From contig CAJTRK010000002.1 in the NCBI GenBank assembly GCA_910578475.1, forward strand, positions 62,001 through 126,000: a stretch of 64,000 bases of DNA. Direction: 5' to 3'. Numbering within the stretch: the stretch's first letter is position 1; each line of letters opens with the position of its first letter. The translations under genes were made by a program, and so were the position numbers. Below, one piece after another: positions 1-8,972 of the stretch. The notes under the pieces were generated by a model. It was given only the letters and a program-made list of their open reading frames with translations, had not been told where the DNA came from and ran no database searches. This stretch comes from an uncultured Lachnospiraceae bacterium. Lineage in GTDB: Bacteria > Bacillota > Clostridia > Lachnospirales > Lachnospiraceae.

Positions 1-2
1 AT

Positions 3-317
3 TTTTTTAAAAACAGGTTCCTGACTGCCATGAAGGAATTGAAGGAACAATTTGGCCTGGAAGGAGAACTGGCGGAAATTACGATTGCGCAGAACATTCC
101 GGAAGGGGGTTTTGTGCAGCTCAATACGGCGGCGCTTGCGGGAGAAACATGGAGCGGACAGTTTTTTACGGACTATCCAATTCTGCTTACGGCAGTACCG
201 GCGGAAGGATATCATTTTGCAGGCTGGCGCGGGGACGTGACCGGAACGGAAGACAGGATGGAAGTGTCATTGCCGGAGAACGGCCTGCGTGTGGAAGCCA
301 TATTTGAAAAGGATTAG
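3..317 (+). CDS. C-terminal end of CotH kinase-family protein (5' partial)
   Basis: The reading frame is open to the left edge of the window, so the gene starts upstream; the first in-frame ATG (30) is probably internal. The visible ~104 residues match the usual tail of CotH-type proteins: a segment FFKNR...MKEL followed by a beta-rich 'bacterial repeat' module with YPILLTAVPAEGYHFAGW, a pattern seen in secreted surface proteins of Clostridia. CotH proteins are atypical protein kinases of spore coats and surfaces; the kinase core lies outside the window, so activity cannot be judged. The gene is followed after 8 bp by a lipoprotein, then VTC and DUF4956 genes, a neighbourhood repeatedly seen with CotH in Firmicutes. 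Stop TAG at 315-317. Confidence 0.75.
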   Translation, partial: FFKNRFLTAMKELKEQFGLEGELAEITIAQNIPEGGFVQLNTAALAGETWSGQFFTDYPILLTAVPAEGYHFAGWRGDVTGTEDRMEVSLPENGLRVEAIFEKD

Positions 318-325
318 GTTGCGGA

Positions 326-1210
326 ATGAAAAGAAAGATTATACGAATCGCCTGTGTTGTGTTCTATACGATGATGTTGTCGGGCTGCCGGGAAATTCTG
401 GATATGCCGGTCGGTTCCGAAAACGAAGCATACAGCGAAGCGGAGCCGGAGCGCGTGCCCGGGCAGTATGAAATGACAAACTACGATTATGAAACATCGG
501 ATGCCGGCGCCGTGCCGGTAGATTTGACGCATCCGGCTGAAAATGCCGGGGATTTTTATACTTTTGACGGAAGACAGTTTATCATTCATAAGGCGGGAAC
601 GTATTTGCTTGCCGGCAGGCTCGAACAGGGAAAGCTTGTTATAAACGTCTGCGAAGACGAGGTGGTTCGTCTGATTTGTGACGGTGTGGAAATCCGGTCG
701 GCCGAGGGGGCTGCGCTTTATGTGGAAAATGCCGCCAAAGTTATTCTGACAATGAAGGACGGTACGGAAAATACATTAAGCGACGGCCCGGAATATGACG
801 ATGAGATAAAAGCCTGCGTTTTCAGCAATTCGGATTTGACGATTAACGGAAGCGGATTTCTGGCCGTTTACGGATATCATGCGGATGCGGTACGTTCCAA
901 AGACCAGCTAAAGATTGTCGATACAAGGCTTTATGTGAAATCGAAGAAAGACGGCATCCGGGGAAACGACGGCGTCATTATCGTTGACAGTGAAGTGGAA
1001 GCGGAATGTGAGGGAACCGGCATTCTTTCAACCGGTGCCGCGGACATGGTGGTGATACAGGGAGGAAGCTGTAAAGTCATCGCCGGAGAATATGCGGTCT
1101 CTGCCAACCGGTTTGTTTCGGTCTCCGAATGCCTGACGGATTTATACGCGGTACTGGAAACCATCCGCTGTGACGGCATCCGGGAACTGCAAGAGGGATT
1201 GGCGCAATGA
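326..1210 (+). CDS. Carbohydrate-binding-domain-like lipoprotein
   Basis: 294 residues. The N-terminus has a positively charged start, a hydrophobic stretch and a lipobox MLSGC (Cys near residue 21), so it should be a lipoprotein anchored outside the membrane. The rest is a repetitive beta-strand protein (GTYLLAGRLEQGKLVI, LTINGSGFLAVYG, DGIRGNDGVIIVDS) resembling the 'carbohydrate-binding domain-containing' proteins (DUF4353-like beta-helix) that accompany CotH and VTC genes. These families typically start with 'ITKAGTYLLSG', seen here as IHKAGTYLLAG. No catalytic residues are recognisable. It sits 8 bp after the CotH gene and 6 bp before the VTC gene, implying one operon. The ligand is unknown. 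Confidence 0.7.
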   Translation: MKRKIIRIACVVFYTMMLSGCREILDMPVGSENEAYSEAEPERVPGQYEMTNYDYETSDAGAVPVDLTHPAENAGDFYTFDGRQFIIHKAGTYLLAGRLEQGKLVINVCEDEVVRLICDGVEIRSAEGAALYVENAAKVILTMKDGTENTLSDGPEYDDEIKACVFSNSDLTINGSGFLAVYGYHADAVRSKDQLKIVDTRLYVKSKKDGIRGNDGVIIVDSEVEAECEGTGILSTGAADMVVIQGGSCKVIAGEYAVSANRFVSVSECLTDLYAVLETIRCDGIRELQEGLAQ

Positions 1211-1216
1211 AAAACA

Positions 1217-1960
1217 ATGAAACGGATGGAGAATCGGCTGATGGAAGAGGCAACGGGTTTGATAAAATACAGACACGAGGATAAATATCTTTGTGACAGT
1301 ATGCAGAATGCTGTTTTAAAGACCCGTGCAGGGGCTATACTGAAAAGGGACGGGCACTCATCGAAGACCGGCTGTTACCGGGTGAGAAGCCTGTATTTTG
1401 ACACGATGCAGGATACTTGTTATTACGAGAATGAAAATGGCGTCGGAGAGCGGGATAAATACCGAATCCGAATATACAATGCGGATGCGGGAACGATTTT
1501 TCTGGAAAAGAAAAGCAAAAAACGGCAGATGACACAGAAACATACCTGCCGCATTGATGAAGAAACCTGTCGTCTGCTGATGAGCGGAAAACGAATTGAA
1601 ATCACGTCCGGAATGCCTGAGCAGCAGCGGAACCTGCTGACACAGTTACAGGGAAAGGCCATGCGGCCGACGGTCATCGTAGAATACCTCAGATATCCCT
1701 TTGTGGAGCACAACGGCAATGTGCGGATGACTTTCGATGAAGATATCTGTTCTTCGAACGATATCGACAGATTCCTGGAAGAACGGATTACATGCAGACC
1801 GGTCCTGGAAAAAGGAATGTCTGTTTTTGAAGTGAAGTGGGACGAATTTCTGCCCGGATATATCAAAAATTTTATTCAGCTGGATTCTTTGCAATGGAGC
1901 AGCTTTTCCAAATATTATCTGTGTAGAAAATATAATGCTTATGGAGGAATAAGAGTATGA
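1217..1960 (+). CDS. VTC-domain polyphosphate polymerase-like protein
   Basis: 247 residues covering one VTC tunnel domain. Recognisable family motifs are the N-terminal RHEDKYLCD (basic and acidic pair), YRVRSLYFDT, ENENGVGERDKYRIRIY, a lysine-rich strand IFLEKKSKKR and the late VTVIVEYLR-like strand, which in yeast Vtc4 line the basic tunnel that binds ATP and growing polyphosphate. Bacterial homologues are annotated as polyphosphate polymerase domain proteins, but activity is rarely demonstrated. No membrane segment is visible, so it is probably cytosolic and works with the membrane protein encoded next, whose ATG overlaps this stop (ATGA). Alternative starts are the ATGs at 1226 and 1241; the ATG at 1241 has GGAG about 11 bases upstream. 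Confidence 0.8.
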   Translation: MKRMENRLMEEATGLIKYRHEDKYLCDSMQNAVLKTRAGAILKRDGHSSKTGCYRVRSLYFDTMQDTCYYENENGVGERDKYRIRIYNADAGTIFLEKKSKKRQMTQKHTCRIDEETCRLLMSGKRIEITSGMPEQQRNLLTQLQGKAMRPTVIVEYLRYPFVEHNGNVRMTFDEDICSSNDIDRFLEERITCRPVLEKGMSVFEVKWDEFLPGYIKNFIQLDSLQWSSFSKYYLCRKYNAYGGIRV

Positions 1961-2631
1961 GTACCGTCGATATTTTGAAAAAATCTTTTTTTGAGGGATA
2001 TGCCTCATCCGGACTGTCCGTGAAGTCCATCGTTGTATGTATGGTGATTACGGTGTTGATTGCCGCATACATATTCATTCTTTACCGCGTGATAAACCGG
2101 TCGTCTTTTTACAATAAGAATTTTAATATTGCGCTGCCTGCGCTGGCAATTATTACGGCGGCCATTATTCTGACGATTCAGTCCAGCATCGTTATTTCGC
2201 TCGGTATGGTTGGTGCGCTTTCCATCGTTCGTTTCAGGACTGCGATTAAAGACCCGATGGATTTGGTTTTTCTGTTCTGGTCTATCAGCGTCGGCATCGT
2301 ATGCGGCGCGGGTTTTTCCATTATTGCTGTAATTGCCTCCGCCGTTCTGACAATCGGGATTCTGCTTGCCAACTGGCTGCCGATTGCGAAAGCGCCGCAG
2401 ATATTATTGGTCAATTCCTCCGTTTATGAAAATGAAGAAAAAATTATGAAAATTGTGCGGAAATATTGTTCTCTGCACAAGGTACAGGCGAGAAATCTGT
2501 CAAAAGACCATCTCGATATGGCGATTGAAGTCCGCGTAAAAGAAGAGGCAAAGCTGGTTACAGAGCTGATGGACCTGGAGCATATTGTTTCCGCTTCTTT
2601 GATTGCGCATGACGGAGAAGTCACTTTCTGA
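1957..2631 (+). CDS. DUF4956 family membrane protein
   Basis: 224 residues. Three or four membrane segments occupy roughly residues 22-45, 55-80 and 95-135, with the family hallmark GMVGALSIVRFRTAIKDPMDLVFLFWSISVGI between them, followed by a soluble C-terminal domain. DUF4956 proteins occur next to VTC-domain proteins in many Firmicutes and Bacteroidetes and are thought to be the membrane partner of the polyphosphate-polymerase-like subunit; that role is inferred, not shown. The start overlaps the VTC stop codon by four bases, indicating translational coupling. The gene is the last of the cluster; a strong terminator follows 36 bp later. Confidence 0.85.
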   Translation: MSTVDILKKSFFEGYASSGLSVKSIVVCMVITVLIAAYIFILYRVINRSSFYNKNFNIALPALAIITAAIILTIQSSIVISLGMVGALSIVRFRTAIKDPMDLVFLFWSISVGIVCGAGFSIIAVIASAVLTIGILLANWLPIAKAPQILLVNSSVYENEEKIMKIVRKYCSLHKVQARNLSKDHLDMAIEVRVKEEAKLVTELMDLEHIVSASLIAHDGEVTF

Positions 2632-2666
2632 TAAATCTGCATAAAAAACGGAATATAACGAAAACT

Positions 2667-2699
2667 AAAAGGGAATCACAGTCTGTGATTCTCTTTTTA
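2667..2699 (+). terminator. Rho-independent terminator after DUF4956 gene
   Basis: Inverted repeat GAATCAC (2673-2679) / GTGATTC (2685-2691) with loop AGTCT, extended by flanking AAAAGG/TCTTTT pairs, followed by a T-rich tail. It ends the CotH-VTC-DUF4956 transcript. Confidence 0.9.
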
Positions 2700-2782
2700 T
2701 ATTATATAAAATTTAAAAAAATTTTTCAGGTAAAATTTCTGGAAGAAAAATAGTTTACAGGAAAGAAAGGCGGACATACGGT

Positions 2783-3544
2783 ATGGGAAACAAACAGGAA
2801 AATAAAGACCATAAAAAAGAAAAGAATGAGAAAGAAGGAAAAGAAGAAGAACGTAAAGCGTCCAAAGCCGAAGCCGAAAAGCATCGGGATGAAAGAATCG
2901 AGTCAACGGGGCAGTTGACGCTTGATGAAAACGAATCTCAGCACAATATCCATCTGATTACAATTATCGGGGAAATTGAAGGGCACGATAATTTAGGAGG
3001 TTCTTCCAAGACTACAAAATACGAGCATATTCTGCCGCAGCTTGCGGCAATTGAGGACAGTCAGAAGATTGACGGCGTTCTGATTCTGCTGAATACAATG
3101 GGCGGAGATGTGGAGGCCGGACTTGCAATCGCGGAAATGATTTCTTCCCTGAGTAAGCCGACGGTATCTCTTGTGCTCGGCGGCAGTCATTCCATCGGCG
3201 TGCCGATTGCCGTCAGCACGGATTATTCCTATATCGTGCCGACCGGAACAATGGTCATTCATCCGGTACGGCTGAACGGTATGGTTATCGGTGTACAGCA
3301 GACGTTCGATTATTTTAAACAGATTCAGAACCGGATTACCGGATTTGTGTGCGGACACTGTAAAATTTCCAAGCCGCGGCTTGAAGAACTGATGATGGAA
3401 ACCGGTATGCTGACAAAAGATGTGGGAACCGTTCTTGTGGGCAAAGAAGCTGTGGAAGAAGGGATTATTAACGAAGTAGGCGGTATCAGAGACGCCATCG
3501 CACATCTTCATGATATGGTAAAAAAAATAAAAGATGACAAGTAA
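2783..3544 (+). CDS. TepA/ClpP-family serine protease
   Basis: 253 residues. A very charged N-terminal tail (residues 1-40, Lys/Glu rich) precedes a ClpP-fold domain: GGDVEAGLAIAEMI, then VLGGSHSIGVPIA containing the nucleophile candidate Ser137, then MVIHPV with His160, corresponding to the ClpP Ser and His of the triad. It matches the ClpP-related TepA/YmfB group rather than true ClpP (non-canonical GGSHS box, no ClpX neighbour). In Bacillus subtilis tepA lies directly before spoIIIE, and here too the next gene is ftsK/spoIIIE, which supports the assignment. TepA was linked to protein translocation or signal-peptide turnover in Bacillus; the role in Clostridia is not settled. AGGAAAGAAAGG lies upstream of the ATG. 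Confidence 0.85.
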   Translation: MGNKQENKDHKKEKNEKEGKEEERKASKAEAEKHRDERIESTGQLTLDENESQHNIHLITIIGEIEGHDNLGGSSKTTKYEHILPQLAAIEDSQKIDGVLILLNTMGGDVEAGLAIAEMISSLSKPTVSLVLGGSHSIGVPIAVSTDYSYIVPTGTMVIHPVRLNGMVIGVQQTFDYFKQIQNRITGFVCGHCKISKPRLEELMMETGMLTKDVGTVLVGKEAVEEGIINEVGGIRDAIAHLHDMVKKIKDDK

Positions 3545-3562
3545 ATTTGAAAATGCTATACT
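3534..3562 (+). promoter_or_regulatory. Sigma-A promoter of ftsK
   Basis: ATGACA (3534-3539), 17-bp spacer, extended -10 TGC-TATACT (3554-3562). The promoter overlaps the stop codon of the tepA-like gene, so ftsK can be transcribed independently of it. Confidence 0.7.
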
Positions 3563-3626
3563 ATAAATTGCCCGCATATGTTCGCAGGTCTTCAAGAAAT
3601 CAAGAGGTCAGAATGAGGGATTAAGT

Positions 3627-6365
3627 ATGGCAGCAAATCAGGGAAGAGGAACGAAGAAGGGAAGTTCCGGCGCTTCCGGTCGAAATACAGGTAGAAATTC
3701 CAGTGGAAAAAAATCAACAAACAGCAGAAATACGGGAAGGTCAGGCCGTTCTAATGCCGCAAGGCGTGGGGAACCGATGGACATCGCAATACGCAATGAA
3801 ATCATTTTAATTGCGTTTCTGGCGCTTTCCGTTATTCTGTTTTTATGTAATTTCGGGATTGTCGGGAAAATCGGCGATGCGGTCAGCGCCTTTATGTTTG
3901 GCGTTTTTGGGCTGATGGCCTATGTTATGCCGGTCATTCTTTTTCTGGCGATTGCGTTCGGCGTGTCCAATGTAGGAAATAATATAGCAACAAGGAAGCT
4001 GGTTGCCGGTATGATTCTGATTTTTATTGCCAGTATGGTATTTGAATTGATGAGCGCTGGCTACACGGAAGAGGATACTTATCAATTTTCTGAAATTTAC
4101 CGAAGATGCAGCGAGAACCGGAATGGCGGCGGCATTCTTGCGGGTTCTGCCGCTTTTGCGTTGTTCAATCTGCTCGGCATGGTAGGCACGGCGCTCGCGA
4201 TGATTGTCATCGGTTTAATCTGCGTAGTTGTTGTAACGGACAGGTCTTTTATAAACGGTGTTGCCAGCCAGGGCAGGAAGGTCTATGAGCGCTCCATGGA
4301 AGACGCCGCATACCGGCGCGAGCGTTCCCGGGAAAGAAGAGAAGAACTGGAGCAGCGCCGGCTTCTGGAAGAGGAACGCAGAAGGCAGCTCGAAGAGGAG
4401 CGGGAAAACGAAAAAATTCTCAGAATGGATAAAAAAGTTTCCGGCGTTATGCTGGATACCGCGCTCGGAACAGGACGGGACGTAAAAACAAGGGAAGAAA
4501 TGACGAATGTCCGGGATGACCTTCATGAAATCATGGTAAGCGACGACGCGGAAGAAGAACTTCCCGTAATCAGGGAACAGGATACATATCATTATATTGA
4601 ACATGAATCGGACGAATTGAATGAAATTCGTTTTTCGGAAGAGATAACGGAAGAAAGGGCAGAACTGCCTGAAGAAGATGATTTTCAGGAACCCCTGAAG
4701 CCGCAGGACTCTTATACATTACAGATGGGGAACAGTATGCCCTCGGAAGGCGGCATAACAAGAGAGAGGCCTTCGGCCAGAGTGGGCGCGTCTTCAGCAG
4801 CAGACAGGGACGGAAAACAGGATAGGGAACCTGACAGCCGTATACAGCAGGGAAGTCAGGCACAGTCTGCGGACAAACTGCCGAAACAGTATCGCTTCCC
4901 GCCCATTACGCTGCTCGCGAAGGGAAAAGGAAAGAACAACGGCGATTCCAATAAAGAGCTGAACGAAACGGCGGCAAGGTTACAGCAGACGCTGGCGACT
5001 TTTGGCGTTCGCGTGACGATTACCGATATCAGCCAGGGTCCTGCGGTTACAAGATATGAGTTACAGCCGGAACAGGGTGTAAAAGTAAGTAAAATCGTCG
5101 GCCTCGCGGATGATATTAAGCTGAATCTGGCGGCTACGGATATTCGTATTGAAGCGCCGATTCCCGGCAAGGCTGCCGTCGGAATCGAAGTGCCAAACAA
5201 AGAGAATTCCGCGGTTGCGCTGCGGGATTTGCTGGAGTCCAAAGAGTTCAGGGAATTTCCGTCAAACCTTGCTTTTGCGGTAGGAAAGGATATTGCGGGA
5301 AAAATCGTAACGACGGATATCGCGAAAATGCCCCATATGCTGATTGCGGGGGCAACCGGTTCCGGTAAGTCTGTCTGCATCAATACCATTATTATGGGCC
5401 TTTTATATAAAGCGCATCCGGAGGATGTGAAATTGATTATGATTGACCCAAAAGTCGTGGAACTGAGTGTTTACAACGGCATTCCGCATCTGCTCATTCC
5501 CGTCGTGACAGACCCGAAAAAGGCGGCGGCGGCGCTTCACTGGGGCGTTGCGGAGATGACGGAGCGTTACAAGAAATTTGCGGACTTCAACGTGCGTGAC
5601 CTGAAAGGATATAATAAAAAAGTAGAAGAAATGAAGGCGCGCGGAGACGCCGATGCGCCGGGCAGACTGCCGCAGATACTGATTATCGTGGATGAGCTTG
5701 CCGATTTGATGATGGTAGCGCCCGGAGAGGTGGAAGAATCTATCTGCCGGCTTGCGCAGCTTGCAAGAGCCTGCGGCATTCACTTGATTATTGCGACACA
5801 GAGGCCGTCCGTCGATGTCATCACGGGTCTGATTAAGGCTAATATGCCGAGCCGGATTGCCTTTGCGGTATCAAGCGGTGTGGACTCCCGAACGATTTTG
5901 GATATGGTAGGGGCGGAAAAGCTGCTCGGCAAGGGAGACATGCTTTTTTATCCGCAGGGATATCCCAAGCCTGCAAGAGTACAGGGCGCATTTGTTTCCG
6001 ACAAAGAAGTTTCCGATGTGGTTGATTTCCTGAAAAATCAGGCAATCGGAAATGTTTACAGTGAAGATATAGAAGAAAAAATAAAAAATATGGGAAGCGC
6101 ATCTTCGGAAGGCGGTGCGGGAGCTTCCGGCTCCGGTTCGGAGTATGACCAGTATTTTGCGGAGGCGGGACGATTTATCATCGATAAAGATAAGGCATCC
6201 ATCGGAATGCTGCAAAGAGTTTTCAAAATCGGCTTTAACCGGGCTGCGCGAATTATGGACCAGCTTTGTGAGGCAGGCGTTGTCGGCGAGGAAGAGGGCA
6301 CGAAGCCCCGGAAGGTTTTGATGTCGATGGAAGAATTTGAGCAGCTCGTTGAGGAGATTATCTAA
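3627..6365 (+). CDS. ftsK: DNA translocase FtsK/SpoIIIE
   Basis: 912 residues, longer than Bacillus SpoIIIE (about 790) because of an extended linker. Order: Ser/Gly/Arg-rich N-terminus (1-50), four membrane helices (about 58-205), an acidic, Arg/Glu-rich low-complexity linker (about 220-420), then the motor. Walker [10 protein letters not shown] lies near residue 573, Walker [11 protein letters not shown] near 685, and [12 protein letters not shown] is the downstream sensor region. The last ~65 residues ([26 protein letters not shown]) are the gamma winged helix that reads oriented DNA motifs. It pumps chromosomal DNA through the septum at division or, during sporulation, into the forespore. 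A single FtsK/SpoIIIE gene is seen here; whether the genome has another cannot be told. Confidence 0.97.
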   Translation: MAANQGRGTKKGSSGASGRNTGRNSSGKKSTNSRNTGRSGRSNAARRGEPMDIAIRNEIILIAFLALSVILFLCNFGIVGKIGDAVSAFMFGVFGLMAYVMPVILFLAIAFGVSNVGNNIATRKLVAGMILIFIASMVFELMSAGYTEEDTYQFSEIYRRCSENRNGGGILAGSAAFALFNLLGMVGTALAMIVIGLICVVVVTDRSFINGVASQGRKVYERSMEDAAYRRERSRERREELEQRRLLEEERRRQLEEERENEKILRMDKKVSGVMLDTALGTGRDVKTREEMTNVRDDLHEIMVSDDAEEELPVIREQDTYHYIEHESDELNEIRFSEEITEERAELPEEDDFQEPLKPQDSYTLQMGNSMPSEGGITRERPSARVGASSAADRDGKQDREPDSRIQQGSQAQSADKLPKQYRFPPITLLAKGKGKNNGDSNKELNETAARLQQTLATFGVRVTITDISQGPAVTRYELQPEQGVKVSKIVGLADDIKLNLAATDIRIEAPIPGKAAVGIEVPNKENSAVALRDLLESKEFREFPSNLAFAVGKDIAGKIVTTDIAKMPHMLIAGATGSGKSVCINTIIMGLLYKAHPEDVKLIMIDPKVVELSVYNGIPHLLIPVVTDPKKAAAALHWGVAEMTERYKKFADFNVRDLKGYNKKVEEMKARGDADAPGRLPQILIIVDELADLMMVAPGEVEESICRLAQLARACGIHLIIATQRPSVDVITGLIKANMPSRIAFAVSSGVDSRTILDMVGAEKLLGKGDMLFYPQGYPKPARVQGAFVSDKEVSDVVDFLKNQAIGNVYSEDIEEKIKNMGSASSEGGAGASGSGSEYDQYFAEAGRFIIDKDKASIGMLQRVFKIGFNRAARIMDQLCEAGVVGEEEGTKPRKVLMSMEEFEQLVEEII

Positions 6366-6422
6366 AAATACAAAACATTTGGCACAAATATCGCAGGTTA
6401 AGAGAAAGGCATGGTTATTCGT

Positions 6423-8093
6423 ATGATGACTGATATCGAAATTGCACAGGGAACGGTTCTGGAACCGGTCGTGTCTGTGGCGGAACGCATCGGAATCCGT
6501 CCCGATGATTTGGAACTTTATGGAAAAGATAAAGCGAAGATTTCGGAAGAGTATTTAAACAGAATCAAAGATGCGCCGGACGGCAGACTGATTCTCGTAA
6601 CGGCAATCAACCCAACGCCGGCGGGAGAAGGAAAAACGACGGTCAGCATCGGCCTTGCGCAGGCTTTTGGCAGAATGGGCAAAAAAGCGGTCCTGGCGTT
6701 GCGGGAACCTTCACTCGGCCCCTGCTTCGGAATTAAGGGCGGCGCGGCCGGCGGCGGTTATTCACAGGTCGTTCCGATGGAGGATTTGAATCTCCATTTT
6801 ACCGGAGATTTCCATGCCATTACGTCTGCCAATAATCTGCTTGCGGCGATTCTCGACAATCATATCCAACAGGGGAACGAACTGCACATTGACACAAGAC
6901 AGGTCGTGTGGAAAAGATGTCTGGATATGAATGACAGAGTACTGCGAAATATTGTGGTTGGACTCGGCAGTAAGGCCGACGGCGTTGTGCGGGAAGACCA
7001 TTTTGTCATTACCGTTGCGTCCGAAATCATGGCGATTCTCTGCCTTGCGTCGGATATGAAAGATTTAAAAGGGAGACTTGGCCAAATCATCGTTGCCTAC
7101 AATATGCAGGGAAAACCCGTAACGGCAGCGGATTTGGGGGCGGTCGGCGCGATGGCGGCACTCTTAAAAGACGCGATGAAACCGAATTTGATTCAGACAT
7201 TGGAACATACCCCGGCGCTCGTTCATGGCGGTCCCTTTGCCAATATCGCGCATGGATGCAATTCCATAAGAGCAACCAGGTCTGCTCTGAAAATGGCCGA
7301 TTATGTAATTACGGAGGCGGGATTTGGAGCCGACCTCGGCGCGGAGAAATTTTTTGATATCAAGTGCCGCATCGGGGAATTAAAGCCGGATGCCGTTGTT
7401 TTGGTAGCGACGGTTAAAGCATTAAAATATAATGGCGGCGTATCGAAGGAAGAACTGACGGCAGAAAATCTGGAAGCCCTTGAGCGAGGCATCGTCAATC
7501 TGGAAAAACACATCGAGAACCTGCAAAAGTACGGCGTTCCGATTGTTTGTACATTAAATTCCTTTATCACGGACACGCCTGCAGAAGTGGCTTTTGTACA
7601 GCGTTTCTGTGAAGAAAGAAACTGTGAATTTGCGCTTGCCGAAGTCTGGGAAAAAGGCGGAGAAGGCGGCCTTGTGCTGGCCGAAAAAGTCCTGCATACG
7701 CTGGAAACAAAACCCTCCGATTTTCATGTGCTCTATGAATCATCCCTTTCCCTGAAAGAGAAAATCCGGACGGTGGCGCGGGAAATATACGGAGCCGACG
7801 ATGTGACTTTTGTACCGGCGGCGGAAACACAGCTTCGGAAACTCGAGGAACTCGGATTTGGAACGCTTCCCGTCTGTATGGCCAAAACCCAGTATTCTCT
7901 GTCGGATGAGCCGACGAAACTCGGCCGGCCGGAACATTTCAATATAACGGTTCGTGAAGTTTATGCTGCCGCAGGCGCAGGTTTCGTCGTGGTGTTGACC
8001 GGAGCGGTCATGACAATGCCCGGCCTGCCAAAGAAACCGGCGGCTTATGGAATCGATGTAAACGATGACGGTGTGATAACGGGATTGTTTTAA
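6423..8093 (+). CDS. fhs: Formate--tetrahydrofolate ligase
   Basis: Catalyses ATP-dependent formylation of tetrahydrofolate by formate, entry step of the methyl branch of one-carbon metabolism. About 556 residues, the usual length. Motifs: nucleotide-binding [16 protein letters not shown] (about residues 60-80), [22 protein letters not shown], and [13 protein letters not shown] near the C-terminus. I place the start at ATG 6423 because AGAAAGG (6403-6409) would lie only one base from the upstream ATG at 6411 but 13 bases from 6423, a spacing also used before nfnA and trkA in this window; MTDIEIAQ is the typical family N-terminus (6426 also possible). folD follows 19 bp later, forming a formate-to-methylene-THF module. 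Confidence 0.97.
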   Translation: MMTDIEIAQGTVLEPVVSVAERIGIRPDDLELYGKDKAKISEEYLNRIKDAPDGRLILVTAINPTPAGEGKTTVSIGLAQAFGRMGKKAVLALREPSLGPCFGIKGGAAGGGYSQVVPMEDLNLHFTGDFHAITSANNLLAAILDNHIQQGNELHIDTRQVVWKRCLDMNDRVLRNIVVGLGSKADGVVREDHFVITVASEIMAILCLASDMKDLKGRLGQIIVAYNMQGKPVTAADLGAVGAMAALLKDAMKPNLIQTLEHTPALVHGGPFANIAHGCNSIRATRSALKMADYVITEAGFGADLGAEKFFDIKCRIGELKPDAVVLVATVKALKYNGGVSKEELTAENLEALERGIVNLEKHIENLQKYGVPIVCTLNSFITDTPAEVAFVQRFCEERNCEFALAEVWEKGGEGGLVLAEKVLHTLETKPSDFHVLYESSLSLKEKIRTVAREIYGADDVTFVPAAETQLRKLEELGFGTLPVCMAKTQYSLSDEPTKLGRPEHFNITVREVYAAAGAGFVVVLTGAVMTMPGLPKKPAAYGIDVNDDGVITGLF

Positions 8094-8112
8094 TAGAAAG
8101 GAGTCTGACCAA

Positions 8113-8958
8113 ATGCCGCAGATTATAAACGGAAAAGAAATTTCAGCACAGATAAAGGAAGAATTGAAAGATAAAGTGAAAGCGATGAAAGAAGATGGGA
8201 TTTCCGTCTGCCTTGCCGTTATTCAGGTAGGAGACGACCCGGCTTCCAGCGTTTATGTGGGCAACAAAAAGAAGGCCTGCGCCTATATCGGGATTACGTC
8301 GCTTTCCTATGAACTGCCGGAAGAAACGACGCAGGAAGAGCTGCTTGCGTTGATTGGTGAATTGAATAAACGGAAGGATGTGAACGGCATTCTGGTGCAG
8401 CTTCCCGTCCCGGCGCATATTGACAAAGACGCGGTAATCCGGGCGATCGCCCCGGAAAAGGATGTGGACGGCTTTCATCCGCAGAGCGTCGGAGCTCTCT
8501 GTATCGGTCAGGAAGGGTTTGTTTCCTGTACGCCGGCAGGAATTATACAGCTTTTAAAGCGTTCCGGTATCGAAATTGCCGGAAAAGAATGTGTTATTAT
8601 CGGAAGAAGCAATATTGTTGGCAAACCGATGGCGCTTTTGCTGCTTCGGGAGAACGGAACCGTTACCGTTACGCATTCCGGAACAAAAGATTTAAAGGAA
8701 GTGACAAGAAGGGCTGATATTCTTGTAGCGGCGGTCGGAAAGCCTAAAATGATAACGAGAGAATATGTGAAAGAAGGAGCGGTAGTCATTGATGTGGGAA
8801 TCCACAGAAATGAAAACAACAAACTGTGCGGTGATGTTGATTATGACGACGTTGCGCCTGTATGCAGCGCAATCACACCGGTTCCGGGAGGCGTCGGGCC
8901 GATGACGATTGCGATGCTGATGAATAACTGTGTGGAGTCGGCTGCTTTAAGACAGTAG
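8113..8958 (+). CDS. folD: Bifunctional methylene-THF dehydrogenase/cyclohydrolase
   Basis: Interconverts 5,10-methylene-THF, methenyl-THF and 10-formyl-THF, normally with NADP. 281 residues, standard for the family. Visible signatures are the substrate site YVGNKKKAC (YxxxK lysine, about residue 56), VQLPVPAHIDKDAVI, PEKDVDGFHPQSVG, the Rossmann motif IIGRSNIVGKPMALLL, and the C-terminal PVPGGVGPMTIAMLM. The start has AAAGGAG eight to nine bases upstream. It follows fhs closely and precedes the zinc-ribbon gene by 14 bp, so all are probably co-transcribed. Confidence 0.97.
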   Translation: MPQIINGKEISAQIKEELKDKVKAMKEDGISVCLAVIQVGDDPASSVYVGNKKKACAYIGITSLSYELPEETTQEELLALIGELNKRKDVNGILVQLPVPAHIDKDAVIRAIAPEKDVDGFHPQSVGALCIGQEGFVSCTPAGIIQLLKRSGIEIAGKECVIIGRSNIVGKPMALLLLRENGTVTVTHSGTKDLKEVTRRADILVAAVGKPKMITREYVKEGAVVIDVGIHRNENNKLCGDVDYDDVAPVCSAITPVPGGVGPMTIAMLMNNCVESAALRQ

Positions 8959-8972
8959 AAAGGAAACTGCCT

